From Erodium maritimum (Eukaryota; Streptophyta; Magnoliopsida; Geraniales; Geraniaceae): a stretch of 64,000 bases of DNA. Positions 35,949 to 46,679 of the stretch are shown piece after piece (within the stretch, counting starts at the first letter, position 1; every line of letters starts with the position of its first letter). The DNA lies in NCBI GenBank assembly GCA_963921825.1, contig OY997594.1, positions 59,257,675 through 59,321,674 of the forward strand, in the 5' to 3' direction. A program made the position numbers and the translations under genes. The notes beneath the pieces are model-generated. The model had not been told where the DNA came from and ran no database searches. It saw nothing but the letters and a program-made list of their open reading frames with translations.

Positions 35949-36141
35949 TGAAATGAAATGAAAAGAGGTATTAGTCTTTTTTTTTGAAACGAGTAACCGG
36001 AGATTTCATTAATGCCAAAAGGCAATCAAGCAAGATTGAATAATATGAGTTTTTAAAGATTTAATGGAATAATATGAAATGAAATGAAAAGAGGTATTAG
36101 TCTTAACTGAGATTAAAGATTGAATAATATGAGTTTTTAAA
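35949..36141. repeat. Interleaved direct repeats around a tiny LINE tail
   Basis: A 29-bp word starting GAAATGAAATGAAAAGAGG occurs at 35949-35977 and 36076-36104. A second word, GATTGAATAATATGAGTTTT, occurs at about 36033 and 36118. Between the first pair lies a T run followed by GAAACGAGTAACCGGAGATT, which looks like the last ~50 bp of a LINE inserted on the minus strand. The order A-tail-B-A-B suggests a small duplication combined with a LINE insertion. Confidence 0.6.
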
Positions 36142-37111
36142 AAATCAAGGGCATGGTTTCGAAAATTTGACTGTTAATGACGAGTGTTATGGATTTTTTA
36201 CAGGTAGTGGAAAACAATTATGATACTAGTATGAAAATAAACTTTTTTTACGGGTATGAGCTGAATTTTTTTCTACTAATCCATTTGTCAATATAGAGTC
36301 GACTGAGCTTTGCTTTTGGATTTTTTATTATCAGCGAATACAAATTTAAATTAAAACCTCTCAAGAGGTAAGAGAAGAGTACAAACAAGTCTACCTACAG
36401 ACTTGAGAGTGACACCATGAATCAAATACAGACTGGAGCGTTGGTATAAAAACACAACCTCATGAGAATCCCAACAAGGGGAGTGAACAAATGAAAGAGT
36501 AACAAGATCCATTTAAGACGGGGTGACAATTTAACTTAGTAGGTTCTGGAAGAGATTTGTATCTCTTGGTTTTATCTGTCGATATTGACTAATCCCAAAT
36601 TATTCAATTACCATTTACCAAGGAGAGAGAGATTGAGTTCAAGTCCAAATAGGTTTGTGTAGTTACTTTAAGGATGCAGAGATGAAGTCTAAGACCATGT
36701 ACAACGGGTAACTCGTGTACCAATCTACGACTTACGACTTGCGATTTAGTGGATCGCGAGTCGCTATATTGTTTGCCTACGACTTGCGACCCCTAATCGT
36801 GAGTCATGATCAGCCAGCCAAAACGTGTCATGTGACCTTTAAAAAACTCGATTTTATACAAACGATGTTCAAAATTTACAAATTTGTAATCATTAGGTTC
36901 ATATTGTTCTAAATAATTTATTAAATGTCTAATCACAAAAAAAACATTAATTTACATTTTAAATTGAGAAAATAAACAAAAACTCAGAATATAAGTCTTA
37001 TAAATGAGTCGCACACTGTAAAACACAATTTAACTATTCAAGGGGTTCAACTCATACTTCTGTACTGGGCATACATAAATCCCATGATAACCAAATCTTG
37101 ACTTTTGAGAG
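36142..37111. other. Intergenic with one probable LINE 3' tail at about 36318-36520
   Basis: The stretch starting TTTTTTATTATCAGCGAATA at about 36319, with AAAACCTCTCAAGAGGTAAG after it, resembles a 5'-truncated plant LINE end on the minus strand. The rest is AT-rich without genes. Confidence 0.4.
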
Positions 37112-37285
37112 AAAAAAAGTATACAAACATTATAATACTTCTTGAAAAACCGTGCTCTCCTAAACCCTGTTAGGGTTCAACCACAACCCTGTTAGGGTGC
37201 TGTCATCGACCTCCTCATAGGTGTGCATGGACGACTGCAGCAACTCGCGCCCCTGTGCCCACCGCTGCACCACCTTCCTGTCTCC

Positions 37286-37396
37286 GATCAACCGCTCGGG
37301 CTGCACCACCGGCCCGCCTACAATCGGCCGCTTGGGCTGCACCACTGGTCTGTTCCCGATCAGCCGCTCGGGCTGCACCACCGGCCCGTCTCCGGT
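37286..37396. repeat. Minisatellite, three copies of 36 bp
   Basis: Copies start near 37286, 37322 and 37358, each with CCGCTCGGGCTGCACCACC or a close variant. The period is divisible by three, so on the plus strand it would read a 12-residue repeat (DQPLGLHHRP then variants). It lies inside the non-LTR element. Confidence 0.8.
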
Positions 37397-38090
37397 CATC
37401 TGCCCTGGCATCGCTGCCCGGTACCGACATGACACTTGATCGAACCTTACCGAGGCTATCTTCTCAATCCATTGGTTTCCACTTTTCTGCTGGGACGGGC
37501 CGGCCAACGGCCACATGCAATGGCGTCTACACCGGGTCTCGCAGAGCCATCGCCGACACCTCTTCAAATATATGTCGGTCGATGGAACCAATGGAACCCT
37601 ACTAGGGTTCCCCTGCCATCGCCACCGCTGGCCAAGCGACGAGGCTCGAAGCCTCCGAGGTCCAGGACAGTGACGATGATCGTTCCGATGGAAGAATCCA
37701 CTGTACCGGCAATGCTCGCTTTGACTGAGGTGGGAGACCTTGGATCGCGACCTCAGGAATAGATGTCGAGCCTTCATAGGGTTCCAGTGCGCCGATATAC
37801 TCATGAGTGCATACCGGCGAATTTTCGAGGTCTGCTGAAGTACAATCCCGGAATCAGTCCTCGACCCCAGAAGACCAAGGTGGGAACTGGGATAAGGCAT
37901 CCGATGGAGCATCCCGCACACAGGAGCCAAACGAAGAGACCAGGCTGGACCAGGACCAGGAAATGCAAACGGGGGGCATGGCTCCCCGATGGGAGAATGA
38001 TAGCCCTCGGCGGGGGTGTGATGGTTTTCTTGGGACCTATATCCACAGACCCGGGAATACTACTGCCGAGAAGTCTCGAGAAATCCCCAC

Positions 38091-38391
38091 TCAAGGCATT
38101 TTTTTCCAGGTTTTTATTATGTTTTAGGTCGAATAAACTGTTGGGTAGCTAGGTTTAGGACTTTGGGTTTTAGATTTTTTGAAATGTCGGTAAGAGGAAC
38201 TCCTAAGTTCGGATATGCGATTCAAAGTATACTATTTTTACTCAAGGCATTTTTTTTCCAAGTTTTTATTATGTTTTAGGTCGAATAAACTGTTGCGTAG
38301 CTAGGTTTAGGACTTTGGGTTTTAGATTTTTTGAAATATCGGTAAGAGGAACTCCTAAGTTCGGATCTGCGATTCAAAGCATACTATTTTT
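38091..38391. repeat. Tandem duplication, two copies of 151 bp, in the element's 3' tail
   Basis: TCAAGGCATTTTTTTCCAGG at 38091 and its partner at 38242 start two almost identical copies, each ending ATACTATTTTT. Duplicated 3' tails are seen in some plant LINE/SINE-like families. Confidence 0.9.
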
Positions 38392-38676
38392 ATGGATCCA
38401 TGAGCGCCTAATGGGCTATGGTCGATCGGGACAAATATCTAGAATCCTGAACAGTTATGTTCTACCCTGTAAAATTGTTATTCTACAGTAATACAATACC
38501 TCTATACTCGTTTAAAAAAAAAGTATACAAACATTCATTTCAACTTTAAGCTTATTATTATACTTCATTTCACAAAATCATATATAATTAAAAGAAAAAC
38601 AACCTAGCTGTCATACGTATAAGGTTCTGGTGTCATTAGATGAACTCAGAAATGTACAAAATCATTGCACCAATAT

Positions 38677-41558
38677 TTACACAGACCAAACATCTCGAAG
38701 GAGCTCGTACCTCGCATTGGAGCCAGCATGACCAAAATTTCCATTTCCATTAGGTATGGTAGAAGATGGAGAAGGTGGCAATTTGTCAATGAAAGCCGTA
38801 AGAGGCGAATCCAGTTCTTCATCACTCGTATATCCATTCCTTTGAATTACAGACCCATTCCTCAAATAATCTGATTTTCCTCCGGCCTCCGCAAATTTTC
38901 CGGCCACATCAGCTGAGGACGGCCGGGCGTACACAACCGGTGCTGCTGTGTAAGGGAAGCTTCTCGCCGTCTCCCCCGACAGCCTCCTTTCCACAATACT
39001 CTGCAGAACCGAAATAACCGTCAATCAAAAATAGCATTGTTTACCTGACAACAATCAACCTGAGAGCATCCACAATGGTCTGCCATAACTAGTGTCAAGA
39101 AACATTGTTTAATACCTCAGCGTTCACAGCCTCTAGCACAGCTCCGGGCACTGCATCTGGACAGAACTCATCTGGAGTGAAGTTGCAAAGTATCCGCCGA
39201 ACCAGTGGAAGGGTTATGGATGGGCACACCTATAGAACAAGATGATATACTAATTTATCTCTATCATAAATAAATTATCAAGTTTAATTATTATGTGACT
39301 ATGAAATGTACCTCCTTTCGGATAGAACGGTCCATGAGCATGTCTTTTGGAAGCATCAAGAGATCACTCAAGGAATTGAGGAGGACGAAAGATTTTGGTT
39401 TGCCACCTTGACTTTTGTCTTCCTCGATGATGTCTTGGTCTCCTTCTGAGTAATCATCAGTATCCATGTCAAACATATCAGTGAGCCATCTTGACCAATT
39501 CCCAATCTGGCATGGAGATCACCCTCAAATTTAAGATCCCTTCCTAAACAAAGAAGCTGAAGTCATGCAAAATAAATTATGTGACCGTGAGACATACAGA
39601 GTTTTTCAGCTGTGCACCGGATCCAAAGCTCAAATCACCAGCTGGTATAGGCAAAACCCTGGAGTCAAGAATAGGATCTGACACAGGATCTGTTGGGACT
39701 TCATGGATTGATTCCCGTAGGATAGCATTGAACATGGCCACATCTAGTCTGGAAACACACTGTTCCATAACCTAACATACAAAACAATAACTACTTAAGC
39801 TACAGGAATGAGAAACAATTCATGTCTAAGGCACAATATTGCAGATAGAGAGGTGGGAGTTGTGAGCTACATACCATTCTTGCTAGCACCGGCAAGCATC
39901 CACATTCGTGTCCCCCTGCTCGAACAGGACAAAGTCGTTGAAGCGCATCTTGGAATGCATTTTTCCAAAGGTTGATGGAAAAACTACCCTGTTGATGATC
40001 ACCTAAAGCTGGGCCTGACACTCTTCCTGAATTGTTCTTTGAGGACCCATCATTTGGAGAATGCATATTTGGTGTCAAGGCCTGAAAATACGTTATTACA
40101 TCATTTAACAAACAATGACCTGTTATTGAAAGAGAGAACTAAAAGCGAATAAACATGACCAGTAACTTCGATGTACTTTGTCTAATTGATGAACTAAACA
40201 GCCTGAACAGCTCTTACCTGCCACCAAACTGACTCAACTATCCTAGAGAATATCCAGGATGCAACTTTCTCTAATGCAGCAGTGAAGGTTCCCGTTTCCT
40301 GCCAATTATCAATGAAGTGCATAGAACCGTTTATTTGTCTATTACCAGCACTAGCCTTCCCGTTCTGATCCGTAGATTTTAATTCACTTCCCTTGCTACC
40401 CCCGTTTATCTCGGACAATCTTGTCATTGGACCTGAGTGGCAAGAACTGCCAAATGCCTGACAAATGATCTCCCTCAGCATCATGGTGTTTGACAACCAG
40501 AAGGTTAACCTTGATTTAAAGAAGAAAAAAGGATATTTCTCAGACCAAAATTGTTGAAAAGAAATTTGTAAGATAACTCGAATGAAGAAAAAAAAAATCA
40601 TGTTTATGTACCTTGGGACATCATTTCCACAGGATTTGGCAACCAAAATAAGCCCTGATACGGTATTTTTAGCAATTGAAGCACGCTTGTCTTGAGTCCA
40701 ATACTTGGCAGCATGAATGTAGAGTCTTGAAAGGCGTCGAGCAGGAGTGTGCACCTTATGAGCTGAGCTCCCATGCTCTGGTACCACAGAATAGAGTGAA
40801 ATTTCAAGAGCAGCAACCTCTCTCAGTTCCTCTTCAAGTTTGCCAATTCTTGCCTCCATTTCTTCTACCTTATGAGCCAAAGCACCATCTTTTTCATGCT
40901 CACCATTTTCTTCATTATCAACAGTTTCATCATCACTTCCTAGACTGTGACTATTATTTGAGGTCTCATCCAAGACATCAATATCCTTCACTTCTTCAAT
41001 GGGCTTGTCGTCAGAAGATTCTGATGAAGATTTATGAGGAACTCTCATGACACCGGAATTATCAGAAGAATTCTTGGTAACTTGAGTTGTACCTCTACCA
41101 GTTTTTGTTACTTTCTTTGGATTGTTAGGTAACACCTTGGACCTCAATCTATTTGTTTCAGGATCAGGCCTCATCCTAGATCCACGAGGCCCGTTCTCCG
41201 CTGAGTTCTTCTTGGCAATACTTTTGGAAATTCTAGGTGTTCTTACTACCTTCTCATCCTCAGCTTCAGGGAAATCTCCTTGAGATGATACTGAATCGTT
41301 CACCGTTTCGGAATCTGATTCCTCATCCACATAATGTATAACCAAACTTTCATATTCAGAGGGCTCCATGGACACATTTAGATCACTCACTAAGATACTG
41401 GAATCTGTTTTAGCTTGTGAAGCTTTGGAATCAGTTTCTTTAACATTTGAAACTTTCCGAGCATTATCTTGGCGTGGTTGAGGGTCTCTCCTAGTGGGTT
41501 TCCCAGAACGTTTTGCCTGGTTATTGTTTGTGGTTCTCTTCTTGTCCATTTCTTTCAT
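38677..41558 (-). CDS. Nucleolar gar2-like protein with DIL-like C-terminal half, 750 aa, seven coding exons
   Basis: Exons, in coding order: 41558-40612, 40509-40218, 40081-39875, 39771-39598, 39506-39312, 39229-39116, 39000-38677. All introns are GT-AG and phases join, giving 751 codons with the stop. Residues 1-225 are basic then acidic/serine-rich and disordered. Residues 229-252 form a coiled coil (KVEEMEARIGKLEEELREV). The rest is a conserved helical region with RRLSRLYIHAAKYW, TVSGLILVAKSCGNDVPR, LTFWLSNTMMLREI and LLNSLSDLLMLPKDMLMD. It resembles the cargo-binding dilute (DIL) fold of class V/XI myosins. I recall the Arabidopsis relatives as AT3G57780 and AT2G42320, called gar2-like. 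No molecular role is established to my knowledge; the name gar2-like rests on acidic low-complexity and should not be over-read. The ATG at 41549 is an alternative start. The gene is intact. Confidence 0.88.
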
Positions 41559-43330
41559 AACTCTATCGCTTCACCTCTTCCAACAACAACCAAATAGAAA
41601 AGTGTGATGAAACAGAAAGACATCAACCAATAACAAAGAGTACAATTCTTCAAAAGAAACAATACCACTTAAGGTCTTCGACAAGAGGTAATTTTCTCCA
41701 TATCTGAAATTTTCTTCCTACTCCTCTGCTCAGGTATACAGAATTGAATCTGCAATACAATAGAAGTTTGAAGGGATGAGTAATTAATGGTCCTAACTTC
41801 ATAAGACAAGACTGCAATGGCAGAGCTAAGTACAACAGATAAAAATATAATGATTTATACTTCCATTATAGAAGGATGTGAAGGAAAATAACTATTCAAG
41901 GTTAGGCCATCATACTGGATTTAGAAGAAAGAAACAACAGCAAGATGATGATTAAAAATGAGTAGTAAATTCATCTGGAACCTTGTATCAGTATGTGTAA
42001 GAGAAAAGAGAACAAAAAGGACAAATAAGAAGGGTACAACATAACTCTGATGAAAGAACTAATACATTCCACATGTCATGTCTACATAATGGAGAAATTT
42101 AAGCAAATAGCTACATAGATCAAAAAACAGAAGTTTATATACCATATAAAAGACGTGAAAATGGTGACCAATCATCAAACATGCTATGAGTTACAAACAT
42201 AATAACTAATAGAAAACCCCTTCCTTGTATGGGAAGCTCTATACTAGTTGGCCACAGATGATTGCTCAAGTCTTCCACAGAACCTTGAGTTATAATCACA
42301 TTCATAGACATAGCTCAATTATATGGTTACATTGGCAGTAAATTTGGAAGATCATGTCACATGGTGGCATTAAGGGTACTTTCGACATTTAATAAATGTT
42401 GGCGTGGTTTTGTATTAAGATAACATGTTCAAAATAACAGTAGTGGTCACTATTCACTAATTACCCTTTAAAATGAAACAAAGAAACGGCAAAATGGGGA
42501 CAATTTGGCGGAGAAACTCAAGAATTTATCTGTTTTCACAGGGCAATTTTAACGAGAAAAGAACAATCAAATGGGCGGCAAAAGTATTTTTTGGGAAGCA
42601 GCAACATAAAAAGAAAGAAATGAAGAATCAAAGTCAACAACAAAAACCCAGAAAATATAAAAATAGCAGTTGTGCAGGAAATTATTATACATCACAATCA
42701 CACATGAACAAAAGCAAACTAAAGGTATAGAGAGCATCAGTCCTCTTAAGTAGCCTACCGTCCATATTAATATCTAGATTTCACCATCAAACACAGATGG
42801 TCACAGAACATTACCACATAATGAGCTCAAAAACCAGCTAAGCAAGATCATGGCCACTCTTAGATCTCTGGCTCAGCAGAGACCAACCAGACTCAATTAG
42901 ACATGAGTGGCGTGTAATCAAAATCGGTCTCCACCACATAAAAAATCCAGCCTAATCATCGAAAAAATGAATCCTACTTACACATATACACAATAGTCGA
43001 TAACGAAGTCGGGACGAGGAGAAAACGTAATTGAAATATTAATGGACAAGATCTGAGCAAAAAAAAATGGTTCAGATCAGATCATGGAATGATTCTCAAA
43101 AGTAAGGTTGATTCCCGAAGTAGTAGAGAGCAATTGAATGCATCTGCTCTGGGGTTGTCTGTTGTCAGTAAAAGTTGCAACACAGAGGTTGAAATGAGTA
43201 GAGAGTTGGACTTACCGAAGCTTGTCTCTTCCGGTGGGCGGAGGAAGAAGAAGACGAAGCGGCTTTTCCGGAGAAAGATGGTTCGGGATCGACAAATCAC
43301 GATCGCTCTGTTCAAGTTTCAAGGATGTAA
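41559..43330 (-). other. 5' UTR and large 5' intron(s) of the gar2-like gene
   Basis: On the minus strand a first exon ends at 43216 with CTTCG followed by a strong GTAAGT donor. A TTGTATTGCAG acceptor at about 41750 opens the exon that leads to the start codon; an additional small intron before the ATG is possible. The intron (about 1.46 kb) is AT-rich and holds no gene. A GA repeat at about 43394-43408 lies just upstream of the likely transcript start. Confidence 0.55.
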
Positions 43331-43781
43331 ATGTGTGTATGTAGTGGAATTGTAGTATGAAGATGAGAAGGAGTAACGGCAGTTGGACGAGTTTCTCTCT
43401 CTCTCTCTAGAATAGGGATTAGGGAGTGTTGGTGGCAGTAGAAACTGAAAATGGCGGTTCGGAGGGATGGAGTTGGAAATGGAATAGTGAAGAGAACAAG
43501 TGGTATGCATTTTAAAAAGGGACGTGTCGGTGGAGGAGAAAGTGACCGGATACAACCGGTTACGCGTCATGTCCAAGTAAAGTTATGTGATGCCATTTTC
43601 TGTGCACACCAATTGCAATGGGCCAATGGCAATACAGAGATCATATAGTCCTTTGATATTGGTTTTGGTCTTTTTCTCTACTTTTGAAACTACACCATCA
43701 ATCAATGTGATTACCATTCACAAATACTAAAATTTATAATTGGTTCAAAATTAAGGATCAATTATTTATACTCAAATGGTT

Positions 43782-44377
43782 TTTTTAATCAACTTAGAGC
43801 ATCCACAACCATACAGCCGGTTGCTGGCGGAGAGGATTAAATTAATATATTTTTGTCTCTCTGCCAACGGGAAACGCCAGCAGCCTAAAGTGGATGATTT
43901 TTTGCCGACGGAGAGACGCTGACGGTATGAATAAAATATTCTCAAAATAAGAAATTTAAAAAATTTATATAACAAAATAATTTTTAAAAAGAATGTATGA
44001 AAAAGAATTTATATAAGAAAGAATTTATATAACAAAAGAATTTTAGAAAAACGCATTAAAAAGAATTTATATAAGAAAGAATTTAAATAAAAAATTTAAG
44101 AAAAATTTATATAACAAAAGAATTTTTTTTAAAGAATGTATTAAAAAGAATTTATATAAAAAGAATTTGTATTGAAAAGAATTTTAAAATAGAATGAATA
44201 AAAAAAATTAAAAAAACAAAAAGGTACGAAAAAAAAATCTTAACGCTGCCGACGAGCGCTGGCTATGAGCTCCCCACCAGCTCTCACGACCAGTGACTTT
44301 TTATTACTTTCTCTTTCTTACTTTTGATCTCACAGCCAGCTCCCCGCCCATAAACAATGGATGCTTTTAGAGGTTGA
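43782..44377. mobile_element. MITE-like element with AT-rich repeats inside
   Basis: Left end TTAATCAACTTAGAGCATCC and, inverted, right end TTAATCAACCTCTAAAAGCATCC form imperfect inverted ends about 25 bp long; GAGCATCCACAA is a frequent start of plant MITEs. The subterminal parts are GC-rich and related (GCCGACGGAGAGACGCTG, GCTGCCGACGAGCGCTGG). The middle (43930-44220) is a loose array of AAGAATTTATATAA words. There is no coding capacity. The target duplication is not clear, so the family is open. Confidence 0.5.
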
Positions 44378-46250
44378 TTAGTAAATATAAGGAGTGGTAT
44401 GTGCCATAAAACCGAAATTTAGCTCAAGATATGATAGAGAACTAGAGAAGAGAAACCCATAGGATTTAAAAGGCAAATTAAAAAGGAAGGAATGTGACGA
44501 ATTAATTGTTGGTAGATTTGGTTGGGGGTAGCATCTCTTTGTGTCATCATAAATGCTTAATTGAAAGGTAAAGAAGCGTAGGGAAGTCATTTTCTGCTTG
44601 CCAATGCCATCATAGTTGGTTAGCAATAGTCCGAGGAGAGAAGTGATGGCTAAAGGGAAGGGGACTTGTTAACAAACTGGAGTTAAGTTGATGCACCACA
44701 ACTGAAGCAACATCATAAAATTAAAGATAACATTAACAACGATTTACACATTTGCATGTCTTATTAATACGAAAGAATTGGAAATGTGGGTGAGATCAGT
44801 GGTCAAGACACACACCTACCCCCACCATCCACATTCCTTTTTTTTTCTCAAACATTAATTTCACAGAAGATTTAAATGTTGGGAGCTTCCTTTAAGAAAA
44901 CTGACCCAACCATCTTGGGCCGCTTGACTTTTGAATTTTGCAAAATGTCAAGTTTGTCCTTCAACATTTTAATTGTTTATTTATTTTCCTCCCCTTTTGA
45001 TACTCAATTACTCATAATTGACATGTGAGTGAGTGACCAAGAAGCTGCAGGTAATGTAATAAAATAAAATGGAATCATCATCACCAACAACAACATGTAA
45101 TAGCACCGTCTTGCACTGTTGAGCCTTCCTCACCGACAATAGCGCGGCTACATCATGATTCACTCAGACACTCGTTTTGTCTGCAAGCAATCAACAGAGA
45201 GAACTACTTTCTTTCTATTTTATTCTACCATCGATCCATCCAAAACAAATATATATAGTCTGCAACTACACTACACAGTACATGTTCCAAGACTTTACTT
45301 TCTCACACATGAGATTGAGATCCATTTATGTCCCTTCTCACATATATATATATACACGTAAAACAGGTAAGTATTTACCAGCTTTCAAATCTAACTTGTG
45401 ATCACTTTTTATCCGCAATAAAGGAAATATCATTGAAAGGAGGGCGAGATCCAGAAATCGGAACAAACAACACACTCATCCGTCAAAACGGAAAAATACA
45501 AATGAACCTTGAAAGAACAGAAAGTCACCAAAAAAATTGAATGAAAGAGAAAAAAAATAACTTCAAATCATGCTGGGGATAAAAAAAGGCGGAAAAATAG
45601 TTAGGATCTCACAAGGACAAGACATCCCCCAGAAACCAGAATGCATTCAATCTTATATCAAGATTTGGGATGCTTACAGTATCATAAACCAACCCATTAT
45701 TGGGTTGTAAGCAAATCCATACAGCTTATAGCTCAAAACAGCAATGTAAAAAACAGGAGTCGATGCTATTATCTTCATAATCAAAAGGAAACAAGTTAGA
45801 TCAAAGATACAAGTTTTCTTGGCTTATACAATACTAAGGATGAATTCTAGTCATGCAGTTGAATATAGAATTGATCTATAACCATTTCCTATGATATTAA
45901 AAGGAAGATTCTGCTTGTCACCCTTTCCCCGTATTCCATGCTATTATCTTTACATACATGGAAACTTAATGCCCAAGCCCCATCTTAATAAATATGGACT
46001 GCTTTCCTATAGCTTTTCAATACAGTAAATTGGAAATTGAAACTACACAATTACTATTGTTTTCACAGATAAATATTATAAACTTTACCAACTTATTTAC
46101 CATTCCAACATGGGAGAGACCGCCTACCAACCAGCATAACTCAGACAAGGATAAGAGGACTCCAGATTTTTGTTGCTTGGAGATCTGACAGCTTGGCTGG
46201 CAAGACTGGAATCGACTCATCATGAGCCTCCCTCAAATATACACTTATTC
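44378..46250. other. Intergenic; nothing recognised
   Basis: AT-rich, short frames only. A short TA/CA microsatellite lies at about 45340-45358. No RNA gene seen. Confidence 0.5.
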
Positions 46251-46259
46251 CATTTTTGC

Positions 46260-46634
46260 TCACAACTGCTGATGAGTACAAGTGTTCTTCATGATGAAGA
46301 TGATCAGAATAATAACAATAATTATTCCTAGGCCCGACACAACAACAAACACATAGCAAATCAATAATAAACAAATGAACCCTTACTGATCATGAACTGA
46401 GGACAGGCCCTTCCCCTTCCAGGGTCTAATGAGTAAGTCATCTTGATACGAAAGCACAATATTAGCATTTCTCTGCTCTAGAGCTAGTTCAATATGTAAA
46501 GACCCTAGGCTCCTATTTCTCACAGAATGCAGTGCATAAACTGTTTCAGTAGACTGAGTGAACAATTCTGCACCATCCCAACTCGACAAAGAGGGCATGG
46601 AATGATAAGAAGCATTGACTATAAACATGACTGC
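46260..46634 (-). pseudogene. Possible last exon(s) of a single-pass membrane protein, decayed or unrecognised
   Basis: On the minus strand a good acceptor (CTCTTGAAGCAG) at about 46635 is followed by an open stretch: VMFIVNASYHS, ELFTQSTETVYAL, LGSLHIELALEQRNANIVLS, IRPWKGKGLSSVHDQ. After a TAA the same frame runs on through a very hydrophobic run (YVFVVVSGLGIIIVIILII) and a short basic tail (MKNTCTHQQL) to a second stop near 46260. A hydrophobic helix plus short tail is the typical end of a type I membrane protein. Either the TAA is real and this is a relic, or a short intron starting at CAGTAAGG removes it. No upstream exons were found up to the ESSS gene. I do not recognise the family. 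Confidence 0.3.
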
Positions 46635-46679
46635 TTCAAGAGACGAGTTACCAGAAACGGAAGAAGCACACAAATGACA

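Larger units (their letters stand above)
37132..38515 (+). mobile_element. Non-LTR retroelement of unrecognised family, with poly-A and target duplication
   Basis: The block ends in a poly-A run (38514-38522) and is flanked by GTATACAAACATT at 37119-37131 and 38523-38535, extendable through the preceding A's. This is the hallmark of target-primed reverse transcription. The first kilobase is GC-rich with overlapping frames (one of 256 codons on the minus strand, one of 129 on the plus strand) that match nothing I know. The last 400 bp are AT-rich and contain a duplicated tail. It may be a non-autonomous LINE derivative; no endonuclease or RT is visible. It lies about 160 bp downstream of the next gene's stop codon. 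Confidence 0.82.

Noticed and set aside
36690-36830. MITE starting at ACCATGTACAACGGG
   Set aside because: Resembles a MITE end but no inverted partner was found downstream.
37160-37930. 256-codon minus-strand frame
   Set aside because: It runs against the poly-A orientation of the retroelement it lies in, overlaps plus-strand frames and matches no family I know.
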